Shown: one piece after another, positions 31,862 through 40,715 of the stretch
Position numbering within the stretch: position 1 is the first letter of the stretch
Layout: every line of letters starts with the position of its first letter
Assembly (NCBI GenBank): GCA_910585895.1
Contig: CAJUHY010000020.1
Span: 1 to 43,794, forward strand
DNA: 43,794 nt
DNA from: an uncultured Lachnospiraceae bacterium
GTDB taxonomy: Bacteria; Bacillota; Clostridia; Lachnospirales; Lachnospiraceae
Reading direction: 5' to 3'
Program-made: the position numbers and the translations under genes
The notes under the pieces: model-generated
The model's database searches: none
What the model was told of the DNA's origin: nothing
The model's input: only the letters and a program-made list of their open reading frames with translations

Positions 31862-33541
31862 ATGAAAAAATCTATCAACCAATCTACGCTGACCGTAATT
31901 TTGAACGGATTTTCAATTCTTGCCCTGATTTTTATGGGACTTGCATTGTTCTCCAACAGTCATATCCGCAATTTGCTGAACACGGCTAATGCAGAACGTT
32001 TTGACCTGACCTACAATGCAAACCGCTTCATGAATGGCTCTGCGTACCTGACGAACGAAGTACGTGCATTTGCCGCAACCGGAGAACAGCAGCATTATGA
32101 CAACTACATGCTGGAAGTAAATGAATGGAAAAACCGCGACCTTGGCGTTGCTGCCATGCAGGAAATAGGTATCACAGAGGAAGAACAGGCGATGATTGAC
32201 GAGATGTCAGCGCTGTCCAACCAACTTGTCCCACTGGAAGAAGAATCCATGAATATGGTAAAAGCCGGAGAGCGTGAAAGCGCCATTGACTATGTATACG
32301 GAAAAGATTACAGTACCGCCATTACAAAGATTAATTCTTTGAAAGAGCAGTTCCTGACTGCCCTGGACACGAGAACCCTGGCACGTATAGACGACCTTAA
32401 TTATCAGGCAGAATTTATCAGAATGGCAATGCTTATCACATTGATTGTCATAGCCCTTATCCAACTTACCATCATGTTCGTAACCACGAAGCGGGTCTTA
32501 CGTCCGGTCATTGCCGTGCGTGACCAGATGGGAGAAATCTCCAGAGGTAACCTTTCTGCCAACTTTGCTCTGAAGCCAAACACTTCTGAAATCGGTATGT
32601 TGGTAGAATCTATCCATGAAACAAAACGCGAACTGAAAAAATATATTCAGGATATTGATGATAAGTTAGCACAGATGGCAGACGGAACCATGGACATTAC
32701 CATCGGAGACGACTACCGGGGTGAATTCCTGCCAATCCAAAATGCGATGCGCCAGATTGTGGATTCACTTAACCAGGCCCTCTCCCAAATCAGCATAACA
32801 GCCGAGCAGGTATTCAATGAATCCAGACAAATGGCTTCCGACGCTGAAAGCTTATCCAGCGGAACCGTCCGGCAGGCAGCCGCTGTTGAGGAATTATCAG
32901 CCAGCATTCAGGATATTTATGGTCAGGTAGACCGCACCTCCAAAGACGCTGACACTGCCAGCCATCATTCAGCAGAAGCTGCAAAACAGTTACAAATCTG
33001 CAGCCAGAAAATGGAATCTCTGACAAATGCTATGAATGATATATCAGAAGCCTCCCACCAGATTGGCGGTATCATCAAGACAATTGAAGATATTTCATTC
33101 CAGACCAATATACTTGCACTGAATGCTTCCGTGGAAGCTGCGCGCGCAGGTGAAGCCGGCAAAGGATTTGCCATTGTTGCCGGTGAAGTGCAGAACCTTG
33201 CAAATAAGAGTTCCGTGTCCGCACAGGATATTGCCGAACTTATTGAAAATTCGATGAAGCTCGTGGAATACGGCTCTTCTCTGACCGAAGAAACAACAGA
33301 CTCTATCTCAGCCGTTGTTTCCAGCGCTCAGGAATCTTCCACAATGATAGAGCGAATTGCAGAATCTGCTATCTCACAGTCTCACTCCTTGCAGCAGGTT
33401 ACACAGGGCATGGAGCAGATTTCTGAAGTTGTGCAGACCAACGCCTCCACAGCTCAGGAATCAGCAAAGCTGGCCAACGAACTGCAAAGCCAGGCAGAAG
33501 GATTGAGAGTATCTGTAAACAGATTTAAGTTACGCGGATAG
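31862..33541 (+). CDS. Methyl-accepting chemotaxis protein, transmembrane
   Basis: 559 aa. Helix 1 at about 10-31, a periplasmic-type four-helix-bundle sensor of about 155 residues, helix 2 at about 188-208, HAMP to about 265, then the long signalling hairpin with the conserved tip SFQTNILALNASVEAARAGE. It signals to CheA/CheW when a ligand binds outside. The outer domain fits the 4HB_MCP class by size and helix content; the ligand is unknown. AAGGAG precedes the ATG. It is transcribed alone and ends at a strong terminator. No cheA, cheW or receptor-methylation genes are nearby. Confidence 0.95.
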   Translation: MKKSINQSTLTVILNGFSILALIFMGLALFSNSHIRNLLNTANAERFDLTYNANRFMNGSAYLTNEVRAFAATGEQQHYDNYMLEVNEWKNRDLGVAAMQEIGITEEEQAMIDEMSALSNQLVPLEEESMNMVKAGERESAIDYVYGKDYSTAITKINSLKEQFLTALDTRTLARIDDLNYQAEFIRMAMLITLIVIALIQLTIMFVTTKRVLRPVIAVRDQMGEISRGNLSANFALKPNTSEIGMLVESIHETKRELKKYIQDIDDKLAQMADGTMDITIGDDYRGEFLPIQNAMRQIVDSLNQALSQISITAEQVFNESRQMASDAESLSSGTVRQAAAVEELSASIQDIYGQVDRTSKDADTASHHSAEAAKQLQICSQKMESLTNAMNDISEASHQIGGIIKTIEDISFQTNILALNASVEAARAGEAGKGFAIVAGEVQNLANKSSVSAQDIAELIENSMKLVEYGSSLTEETTDSISAVVSSAQESSTMIERIAESAISQSHSLQQVTQGMEQISEVVQTNASTAQESAKLANELQSQAEGLRVSVNRFKLRG

Positions 33542-33582
33542 CATAATCTCTCTGCCCCAGATATAAGCTAGACATACATAAA

Positions 33583-33615
33583 CGGCTGTCGCCTTAAATG
33601 CGACAGCCGCTTTTT
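33583..33615 (+). terminator. Terminator after the chemoreceptor
   Basis: A perfect 10-bp GC-rich stem (CGGCTGTCGC with GCGACAGCCG) with a 7-base loop, followed by CTTTTT. Confidence 0.92.
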
Positions 33616-33700
33616 CTATCCTCCGCTTATACGAACACATCTATATCATCTATTTTGAAAAGATATTTTGCTTCTAATGCATACAGATAAAACCTCCTGA

Positions 33701-33729
33701 TTGCACTTCCCTCTTTTTTTTGGTAATAT
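33701..33729 (+). promoter_or_regulatory. tmcAL promoter
   Basis: TTGCAC (33701-33706), 17-base spacer rich in T, TAATAT (33724-33729), 50 bases before the start. Confidence 0.55.
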
Positions 33730-33778
33730 AAGGCTATTATTATAAAACAGGCTAATACAAAACCCAAAAGGAGACCTC

Positions 33779-35098
33779 ATGAACGTTGTCGGAATCATCG
33801 CTGAATACAACCCTTTCCATCGCGGCCACGAATACCAGATTCACAAATTGAAAGAACTCTGCAACGCAGACTACGTAATTATTGCCATGAGCGGAAACTT
33901 CGTACAACGAGGCGCGCCTGCCCTCACAGATAAATACAGCCGCACGCAGATGGCGCTTAACTGCGGTGCAGACCTTGTCCTGGAACTTCCATCGTTATTT
34001 GCCACTGCAAGCGCAGAGTATTTCTCTCTGGGGGGTGTTTCCCTGCTAAACGACACAGGCATCGTTACCCACCTGGGCTTCGGAGCAGAGACGGATAATG
34101 ATCATTTGCTGTTAAAACTTGCAGATATACTCTTCCAAGAGCCTGAACTTTACCAGCAGCGCCTTCGCCAGGAACTGAAAATGGGCAATTCTTTTCCTGC
34201 TGCCCGCTCTGCCGCCCTGACGCACTATATAGCCGCTCTCGGCTCTGCAGCCTTGCAGACTCCTATTACTGCCGCCAATTCTATGGACATACAAAATACC
34301 TGTCCTACACTGGCAGAAGTGAAAGATACCCTTGCCTCACCAAACAACATTCTTGCTCTGGAATACCTGCAGGCGCTGACTGCTTTACATTCTGACATCA
34401 TCCCGGTTCCAATTCTGCGAAAGGGAAGAGGTTACCATGACACATCGCTGGAATCGGAAAAACAAGATACAACACTCTTTGAGCAAAACTTCTGCTCAGC
34501 CTCTGCCATTCGTTGCCACTTGAGAAGTAACACCGTCCAGCTATTAGAAGCCTCTATGCCCAAATCGGCTTATAATATATTGAGAAACTATCCTCACCCT
34601 TTCCTGTTTGAGGATGATTTCTCTCAGCTGCTCCACTATGAACTGCTGACCAACGACATAGAATCCCTTGCTTCCTGGGGCGATAGTTCCTTAGAACTTG
34701 CACATCGTCTGTTGGCAAAGCGGGAATGCTTCACCAGCTGGAATGGATTCTGTCAACATATAAAAACAAAAAATATTACCTATGCTCGGCTCAGCCGCTT
34801 ATTTACACATATGCTGCTGCATATACGGCAGGAAGATTACCGGAAATTTCCAACGCCTACCTATCTGCGTATCCTCGGCTTTCGCAAAGCAGCTTCGCCG
34901 CTGCTCTCTTCCCTTAAAAAATGCAGCAGCCTTCCAATTATCACAAGTCCCGCAGAAGCCAGCCAATTTCTGCCAGACACGGCACAAAAATTGCTGGAGA
35001 TAGATTTACGCGCCAGCGATTTGTACCGCCTGTGTCTCAACGCAAAAGGGGATTGCACATTAAAAAATGATTACAGGCAGCAAATCATACGCCTGTAA
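33779..35098 (+). CDS. tmcAL: tRNA(Met) cytidine acetate ligase
   Basis: 439-aa member of the YlbM/TmcAL family, which activates acetate with ATP and acetylates the wobble cytidine (C34) of elongator tRNA-Met so that AUG is read accurately. The nucleotidyltransferase motif is at the start (VGIIAEYNPFHRGH; His14, His17), followed by MSGNFVQRG and the KGRGYHD-type stretch (residues near 218). Full length. AAAAGGAG precedes the ATG. Its stop lies within a bidirectional terminator. Confidence 0.92.
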   Translation: MNVVGIIAEYNPFHRGHEYQIHKLKELCNADYVIIAMSGNFVQRGAPALTDKYSRTQMALNCGADLVLELPSLFATASAEYFSLGGVSLLNDTGIVTHLGFGAETDNDHLLLKLADILFQEPELYQQRLRQELKMGNSFPAARSAALTHYIAALGSAALQTPITAANSMDIQNTCPTLAEVKDTLASPNNILALEYLQALTALHSDIIPVPILRKGRGYHDTSLESEKQDTTLFEQNFCSASAIRCHLRSNTVQLLEASMPKSAYNILRNYPHPFLFEDDFSQLLHYELLTNDIESLASWGDSSLELAHRLLAKRECFTSWNGFCQHIKTKNITYARLSRLFTHMLLHIRQEDYRKFPTPTYLRILGFRKAASPLLSSLKKCSSLPIITSPAEASQFLPDTAQKLLEIDLRASDLYRLCLNAKGDCTLKNDYRQQIIRL

Positions 35099-35106
35099 TC
35101 ATTTTT
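35067..35106. terminator. Bidirectional terminator, tmcAL / AICAR transformylase
   Basis: A 12-bp stem (ATGATTACAGGC with GCCTGTAATCAT) with a 12-base loop. T-runs follow on both strands. It overlaps the tmcAL stop. Confidence 0.85.
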
Positions 35107-35174
35107 GTAAAATTCTCAGATAACTTCCGCTTCCTTGACCTACAGATAATGCGGATTCCAGATGAGACTTTGTC

Positions 35175-36353
35175 TCAGTGATGGAACAAACGTATGCCAG
35201 TAAAGCACATTGCCATCTTATATTTATTACAGGTGGCAATTACGTTATCATCACGAATCGAACCGCCGGGTTCTGCCACATAGGAAACACCGCTCCTGTG
35301 TGCGCGTTCAATATTATCACCAAAGGGGAAGAACGCATCCGAGCCAAGCGCCACACCGCTCATCTGGTCTAACCAGGCACGTTTTTCTTCGCTGGTAAAC
35401 ACCTCCGGTTTCACCTTAAATATCTTCTCCCATGCGCCGTCAGCAAGTACATCCATATAATCCTCACCGATATAGAGGTCTATCGAATTATCACGATCTG
35501 CGCGACCTATACCGTCCACAAACTGCAGATTCAGTACTTTCGGTGACTGGCGGAGAAACCAATTGTCCGCTTTCTGTCCGGCAAGCCTGGTGCAATGGAT
35601 TCTGGACTGCTGTCCGGCTCCAATGCCGATTGCCTGCCCACCCTTGGCATAACATACGGAATTAGACTGTGTATATTTCAGGGTAATCATGGCGATTGCT
35701 AAATCAATTCTGGCAGATTCTGGAATTTCTTTGTTTTCAGTTACCACATCTGCAAAAAACTCGTCATCAATCTTTAACTCATTTCTTCCCTGCTCAAAGG
35801 TAATGCCAAATACCTCTTTACGCTCAAGCGGATTCGGTACATAATTTGGGTCAATCTCTATCACATTATAATTGCCTTTTTTCTTGGCTTTTAAAATTTC
35901 CAATGCCTCTGGCTCATACCCCGGCGCAATCACACCATCAGAAACTTCACGCTTGATAATCATTGCCGTTGCCGCATCACAGACATCCGACAGGGAAATA
36001 AAATCCCCAAAAGAAGACATGCGGTCTGCACCCCTGGCCCTTGCATAGGCATTGGCAAGAGGAGTAAATTCCATATCCATGTCATCTACCCAGTAAATCT
36101 TCTTTTCTACCTCTGACAACGGCAGACCTACTGCTGCTCCTGCCGGTGAAACATGCTTGAAGGAAGTGGCAGCAGGAAGCCCTGTTGCCTGTTTCAGTTC
36201 TTTCACCAGCTGCCAGCCGTTAAATGCATCCAGAAAATTGATATAGCCCGGCTTGCCGTTCAGGACCTTGATGGGCAGTTCGCCGTTCTCCAGATATATT
36301 CTGGAAGGTTTCTGGTTGGGGTTGCATCCGTATTTCAGTTCTAATTCCTGCAT
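35175..36353 (-). CDS. Stand-alone AICAR transformylase (C-terminal half of PurH)
   Basis: 392 aa covering only the AICAR formyltransferase domain, which transfers a formyl group from 10-formyl-THF to AICAR to give FAICAR, the ninth step of IMP synthesis. The catalytic Lys66-His67 in TSFKHVSPAGA and C-terminal DAFFPFGDNIERA are present. The IMP cyclohydrolase (MGS-like) domain that normally precedes it in PurH is absent. This is not a truncation: AGGAGG precedes a proper ATG and the missing activity is supplied by purO immediately upstream. It is 85 bases after purO and ends at a terminator. Confidence 0.92.
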   Translation of the reverse strand: MQELELKYGCNPNQKPSRIYLENGELPIKVLNGKPGYINFLDAFNGWQLVKELKQATGLPAATSFKHVSPAGAAVGLPLSEVEKKIYWVDDMDMEFTPLANAYARARGADRMSSFGDFISLSDVCDAATAMIIKREVSDGVIAPGYEPEALEILKAKKKGNYNVIEIDPNYVPNPLERKEVFGITFEQGRNELKIDDEFFADVVTENKEIPESARIDLAIAMITLKYTQSNSVCYAKGGQAIGIGAGQQSRIHCTRLAGQKADNWFLRQSPKVLNLQFVDGIGRADRDNSIDLYIGEDYMDVLADGAWEKIFKVKPEVFTSEEKRAWLDQMSGVALGSDAFFPFGDNIERAHRSGVSYVAEPGGSIRDDNVIATCNKYKMAMCFTGIRLFHH

Positions 36354-36438
36354 AAATTCCTCCTAATTTTCCTATCATCTATGAATGATATTGATTTATC
36401 GCTGTCTCAAATCCTTAGTAAATAATTCAGACCGCAAA

Positions 36439-37152
36439 TTATACGTTTTTATTAACAATACGTGTCTCATATGTACCATCTTCAATATTAATATACCTTA
36501 CAAACAACGATACCTTATTATCCTCATTCAAACTGTTCCATACTTTGTCTGTAAATGAATCAATGTTACCGTCAATCTCCACCAGCTTCGGTTCTCCTTC
36601 AAAACTTGGCAGCGGATTGCCGTCCTCCATATAAGTATGGATAAAACGCCCTTCACCGTCCAGCGGCTTCTCATATGCATATGTATAACGGCTGCAGGAG
36701 GCTGGATTGCCATTATCACTCTTTAAAATGGACAAGGCATAATTATAACTGCCATTTTCCACATGCATAATACCGGAAATACGTGGGGTATAATTCGGTG
36801 CATCCGGCTCAAACTCCCGCGTACGCAGCGCCTGTTCAAATGTCTGCTGCTTGTCCATCAATTCATAAATGGTATCTGTCTGGTCTCCATTGGTAACAAT
36901 CGTTTTATTACCTAATACACGTACTGGTGCATATATAATCAGGCTGGGGTCGCTCAGCTTTGATTCATCAAATGCCTTGGTACGAATCCCCTCCCCATCT
37001 TCCACAAAAATACGGTTTCTGCTATTTTCACTTCTTCCCATAATAAAATAAGCAGTCACCGCATGCTTCCCATCTTTGGATTTCCCGATTACAATTCCTC
37101 TGCCAGGATATGAATTCTCCTTTAATTCTGTCTCCAATGATAATTTCTTCAC
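36439..37152 (-). CDS. purO: IMP cyclohydrolase, PurO type
   Basis: 237-aa protein matching the PurO family first known in archaea, which closes FAICAR to IMP, the last step of purine synthesis. The N-terminal YPGRGIVIG motif (15-23), the TAYFIMGRSENSRNRIF block and a C-terminal NTN-hydrolase-like layout fit the family. It starts at a GTG with GGAGG seven bases upstream. It precedes the stand-alone AICAR transformylase, so the pair replaces bifunctional PurH. Confidence 0.88.
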   Translation of the reverse strand: MKKLSLETELKENSYPGRGIVIGKSKDGKHAVTAYFIMGRSENSRNRIFVEDGEGIRTKAFDESKLSDPSLIIYAPVRVLGNKTIVTNGDQTDTIYELMDKQQTFEQALRTREFEPDAPNYTPRISGIMHVENGSYNYALSILKSDNGNPASCSRYTYAYEKPLDGEGRFIHTYMEDGNPLPSFEGEPKLVEIDGNIDSFTDKVWNSLNEDNKVSLFVRYINIEDGTYETRIVNKNV

Positions 37153-37199
37153 GAAATCTCCTCCTTTGCTAAAGCAATTTCTTACATCTCAGACCTGAA

Positions 37200-37284
37200 A
37201 ACCCATAGAGGTTTTCTTTGAAACTATGGTTATAAGATAACAACTGCCTGCGAGAACTGTTTTATGAGTATCCCTCAGGCAGGT
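37200..37284 (-). other. Two hairpins between cheV and purO
   Basis: On the minus strand CTGCCTG pairs with CAGGCAG (37244-37282) and is followed by a weak T-rich stretch, which could end cheV transcription. Downstream, AACCATAG pairs imperfectly with CTATGGGTT (37200-37231) in the purO leader. No known riboswitch core was recognised. Confidence 0.4.
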
Positions 37285-37328
37285 TCATTCTATATGACAA
37301 TCTGTGTATCATTCAGCGCTCAATGCTG

Positions 37329-38261
37329 CTACTGTTGCTGCATTCTCTGCGCTAATTTCTGCTTCCTCTCATCCAGAAGCCCATCAATTGCGCTCACCAG
37401 CTTGCCAATCTCAGGCTTCGTCAGCTGCGCATCCGCACCCAGCATCTCTCCTTTATGGCGCATCTCTTCATTTACCAGAGATGAGAAAATAACAACCGGA
37501 ATATGCTTCAAATCATCATCTTCTTTCACCAACTTCGTCAGACGATGACCATCCATCAACGGCATCTCTATATCCGTAATAATCATATGTACTTTCTCAT
37601 CCAAAGTACCCTCTTTTCTGAACTCAAGAAGCTTATCCCATGCTTCCTGTCCATTACTGTTAACAATCAGCTTGGTATATCCCGCTTTCTTGAGACAGTC
37701 GGTAATCAGTTTGGACAACAATGGGGAATCCTCCGCAATCAAGATGGGAGAGTCGCTTCTGTTGCGTTCTTCCAAACTCTCCAAATCGGATACCTGAAGT
37801 CCCGTCTCCGGGCTGATATCCGTAACAATCTTCTCGAAATCCAAAATAACAATCAGCCTGTCCTCAAGCTTAATCACACCAGTGGATACACCGCTCTCTT
37901 CTATATTAATTGTAGAATCTGGCTTGATGATATCTGCCCAGGAAAGCCTGTGAATGCCGCAAACCTCATCCACATGAAATGCAATATTCAGTTTATTAAA
38001 ATTCGTTATGATAAACAGACCATCCTTTTCATTATCTGGAAGCGCCAGACAATGGCGAAGGTTAATCACTGTAATCATTGTATCACGCGGCATAAAGATG
38101 CCTTCCACACAGGGATGGGCGTTCGGAATCGGAGTAACTGGCTGGTAGGTCAATATCTCTCGGATTTTTGCCACATTAATTCCATAATGATTCCCCGCCA
38201 ACGTAAATTCCAGCACCTCCAGCTCATTTGTTCCATTCTCTAAAAGAATATTTGTATCCAT
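37329..38261 (-). CDS. cheV: CheV-type coupling protein (CheW plus receiver)
   Basis: 310-aa chemotaxis adaptor. A CheW domain (about 14-155) links receptors to CheA; the receiver domain (about 172-300) has the acidic pair in AEDSP, phosphoacceptor Asp230 in IITDIEMPLMDG, and the switch Lys in LTKPE. Phosphorylation of CheV in Bacillus mediates adaptation. The start is either this ATG or an in-frame GTG at 38270; GAGGAG and GGAGAG sites fit them about equally. An extended -10 promoter lies at 38313-38318. No other che operon genes are near. Confidence 0.93.
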   Translation of the reverse strand: MDTNILLENGTNELEVLEFTLAGNHYGINVAKIREILTYQPVTPIPNAHPCVEGIFMPRDTMITVINLRHCLALPDNEKDGLFIITNFNKLNIAFHVDEVCGIHRLSWADIIKPDSTINIEESGVSTGVIKLEDRLIVILDFEKIVTDISPETGLQVSDLESLEERNRSDSPILIAEDSPLLSKLITDCLKKAGYTKLIVNSNGQEAWDKLLEFRKEGTLDEKVHMIITDIEMPLMDGHRLTKLVKEDDDLKHIPVVIFSSLVNEEMRHKGEMLGADAQLTKPEIGKLVSAIDGLLDERKQKLAQRMQQQ

Positions 38262-38312
38262 AATCGTCACTCGCTCCTCTCCGGTATTCTTCCGTTTCTA
38301 TCCATTTCTATA

Positions 38313-38318
38313 ATTATA
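38313..38318 (-). promoter_or_regulatory. Extended -10 of cheV
   Basis: Minus strand TG-A-TATAAT with a poor -35 (TATATT at 17 bases), about 50 bases before cheV. Confidence 0.5.
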
Positions 38319-38364
38319 TCACATACTTTCAGAAAAATATACAATATTTTTTATTTTTCAAGAA

Positions 38365-39123
38365 TTATTTTAGTATAATTTCATTTGTGTTGCCATTTAT
38401 CTGGGCGCTCAACTGTATAGTGGAAATATTTTCCGCCGACTCTTTGGCTACTTCAAACAAAAGAATCGTTGCCTCAGTCTGTCCAGGGTCCAAGGTTCCC
38501 TTATAAACGGACAAATCATTGGTAAGCATTGTCATCTCATTGGAAATTCCAGCTTCCCCATTCAGGCTCAAAATAAAAGTTGGCTGCTTTGCCAATATAT
38601 CGCACTCTGCTGGTTTGCTCCCTGTATTTGTCATATTCACATTGAGCATCAGATAAACTTTGCCCGGTGAGGCATTCAGTGAAAAAAAGTCTCCCTGACT
38701 GTAGCTCTCTGTGGTAGAGTAATCATGATAGGAAAATTCTATCTCAGGAACTGCCAATGCTTCTGTCAAAGTAAGCTGCCCACTGCCCTCCTCTGAGGAG
38801 TCCTCCTGGGGCTTTTCCTCCTGTTTCTGAGACTGTTCTTTCTCTTCTTTCTTCTCTTCGGGTTCTTCCGTCTTCTCAGGTTCCTCTGTCTTCTCAGATT
38901 CATCCGTCTCATCCATCTCATCGGATTCCTCTGATTCTTCTTCAGGATAAATGGATGTCATTCCCTCCTGTTGGAAACTGTTATGCTTTGCAAGGATTCC
39001 GGCAGAATAATTTACCACAATGGCTTCTTCATCCTCCGTCAATGGTACCATCGGATTTCCGCATCCGGTAAAAAGCATCGCTGCCGCAACCAGTACTGTT
39101 CCCATTTTTATGATGTTTCTCAT
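38365..39123 (-). CDS. Lipoprotein with Glu-rich linker (DUF4352-like end)
   Basis: 252 aa. The signal peptide ends in lipobox FTGC (Cys21). After a short conserved segment (TEDEEAIVVNYSAGILAKHN), residues about 60-115 are a highly acidic, low-complexity linker of Glu, Ser, Thr, Pro and Lys. The C-terminal domain (about 120-252) looks like an Ig-like beta fold similar to DUF4352. It should display the domain beyond the cell wall. AAGGAG lies eight bases before the ATG, and the TTGCCC-type promoter at 39182-39210 precedes it. It lies just after the second two-component system and could be part of its response. Confidence 0.82.
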   Translation of the reverse strand: MRNIIKMGTVLVAAAMLFTGCGNPMVPLTEDEEAIVVNYSAGILAKHNSFQQEGMTSIYPEEESEESDEMDETDESEKTEEPEKTEEPEEKKEEKEQSQKQEEKPQEDSSEEGSGQLTLTEALAVPEIEFSYHDYSTTESYSQGDFFSLNASPGKVYLMLNVNMTNTGSKPAECDILAKQPTFILSLNGEAGISNEMTMLTNDLSVYKGTLDPGQTEATILLFEVAKESAENISTIQLSAQINGNTNEIILK

Positions 39124-39181
39124 AAGTCTGTCTCCTTTTCCTCAGGCTGCTTCGCATAGCAATCGTATTTGCTACACTAGT

Positions 39182-39210
39182 ATTCTACCATTATTTATCC
39201 CTAAGGGCAA
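39182..39210 (-). promoter_or_regulatory. Lipoprotein promoter (copy C of the TTGCCC type)
   Basis: Minus-strand -35 TTGCCC (39205-39210), 17-base spacer, -10 TAGAAT (39182-39187) with the same ATGG flank as the other two copies, and a small palindrome CCCT-A-AGGG at the -35. Confidence 0.6.
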
Positions 39211-39218
39211 CTACATTT

Positions 39219-40715
39219 TCAATTCTTCCCACCATCTGTATGGCAGCTCGCCCTATTGTCCAACTCAAACCAGAAGGTCACGCCATTTTCCTCATTGAGG
39301 ACACCGCATTTCTGATGAAAAGAGTCCATAATTGCTTTCACAATCGACAGACCGATTCCATTTCCTCCATACTCTCTGGTCCTCGCCTTATCTATCTTAT
39401 AAAATTTGTCCCAAATATGGGCAGCCTCCTCATCCGGTATCGTATTGCCGGTATTGAACACCTCCACTCTCACCGTATCAGCTCCTGGAATAACAGAAAC
39501 TTCAATTCTCTTCTCCCCGGCAGCATAGTGTATGGCATTGCTGATATAATTTGTCAGCACCTGCTCTGTCTTAAACTCATCTGCCCACACGTATTCCGCT
39601 CCCCGGGCATGGACATTTAGACTAATACCGCTTTGTTCCCGCAGGATTGCCGTTGCATTTACCACGCCATGAATTACCTCCAGCAAATCAAACCGTTCAA
39701 ACACCACCTGTTCGCTGCCCGATTCGAGCTGGTTCAGCGTCAGCAGATTTTTTACCATAGTATTCATCTTATCTGCTTCATCCATGATGACTTCACAGTA
39801 AAATTCACGGCTTGCCGCATCATCATTAATACATTCCGACAGCCCTTCCGCATAACCTTGAATCAACGCAATCGGCGTCTTCAGCTCATGGGAGACATTG
39901 GAAATAAATTCCTTACGCATCTCATCAATTTCCGTCTTCCTCTCTATATCCATCTGCAGTTCATTGTTGGCGCTTTTGAGTTCAGAAATCGTCTTTTCCA
40001 ATGTTTCCGAGAGTTGGTTCATATGGTCGCCCAGCAAATTGATTTCATTCTCCCCTTTGCCCTGGAATTTGGCATCAAAATCCAGGTTTGTCATGCGCTT
40101 GGAGATATCGGCAAGCTGCAGAATCGGATTCGTAATCTTTCTTGTCACTATATAAATAATCACAGCGCACAGAATCACCATTATCACGCCCACATAAGCG
40201 AGAAAACGGTTCGCAATATCCACACTTTCCTTGATACTCTCCACAGCGGTACGCATCAAAATCATATTCCCATTCTGCAGGCTTCCCCAAAGCACAAGGT
40301 AATCCGTCTTTAGCCTGCTGTCTTTGGTTTTCTCTACCATATACTCATCTGTGTTTTTCAAAACCTGCGCCTTCCCATCATTACTATGGAAAATCAAGCT
40401 TAAAAACTGGTACAGCAAATGCTCATCATTCCCTACATTGGACTGCATAATCGTACTGTCAGAACTGATAATCATATAAGAAATATCGCTGTTGCTGCAC
40501 TTTGTCTCCAATTTAATCAAAAATTCGTCCTCATCCGTCCGCCCGCTCCCACTTTCTTTGTATACCATATCGAAAGTGTCCAGCAATGATTTCTGTTTGT
40601 GTTCAATATAGTAGGACTCCAAAAGCGTCGTATTAATAAACCAGCATAGCAGCACGGTTCCCGCCACTATGCTTATCATAATTGTCGTAATCTTTCTAGT
40701 TATGGAATGTCTCAT
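39219..40715 (-). CDS. HAMP sensor histidine kinase (second system)
   Basis: 498 aa. Helix 1 at about 10-31, an outer domain of about 135 residues, helix 2 at about 170-192, HAMP to about 245, a short coil, HisKA with His276 (SNVSHELKTPIALIQG) and HATPase_c with NYISNAIHYA, EVFNTGNTIP and GGNGIGLSIV. In the G1 box the usual Asp is replaced by Asn-Thr-Gly (NTG), as in several PhoR/VanS-like kinases. Its start overlaps the regulator stop (ATGA at 40712-40715). Signal unknown; an envelope signal is likely from its build. Confidence 0.93.
   Translation of the reverse strand: MRHSITRKITTIMISIVAGTVLLCWFINTTLLESYYIEHKQKSLLDTFDMVYKESGSGRTDEDEFLIKLETKCSNSDISYMIISSDSTIMQSNVGNDEHLLYQFLSLIFHSNDGKAQVLKNTDEYMVEKTKDSRLKTDYLVLWGSLQNGNMILMRTAVESIKESVDIANRFLAYVGVIMVILCAVIIYIVTRKITNPILQLADISKRMTNLDFDAKFQGKGENEINLLGDHMNQLSETLEKTISELKSANNELQMDIERKTEIDEMRKEFISNVSHELKTPIALIQGYAEGLSECINDDAASREFYCEVIMDEADKMNTMVKNLLTLNQLESGSEQVVFERFDLLEVIHGVVNATAILREQSGISLNVHARGAEYVWADEFKTEQVLTNYISNAIHYAAGEKRIEVSVIPGADTVRVEVFNTGNTIPDEEAAHIWDKFYKIDKARTREYGGNGIGLSIVKAIMDSFHQKCGVLNEENGVTFWFELDNRASCHTDGGKN

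Noticed and set aside
35175..36353. AICAR transformylase as a truncated PurH pseudogene
   Set aside because: It has a proper ATG with AGGAGG, covers a whole domain, and the missing activity is supplied by the adjacent purO.
37153..37328. Purine riboswitch ahead of purO
   Set aside because: Hairpins are present, but the conserved loop and junction bases of the purine aptamer were not found.
38800..38960. Tandem repeat array or CRISPR-like structure
   Set aside because: The repetitive look comes from Glu/Ser/Thr codons of the lipoprotein linker; there are no spacers or constant repeats.
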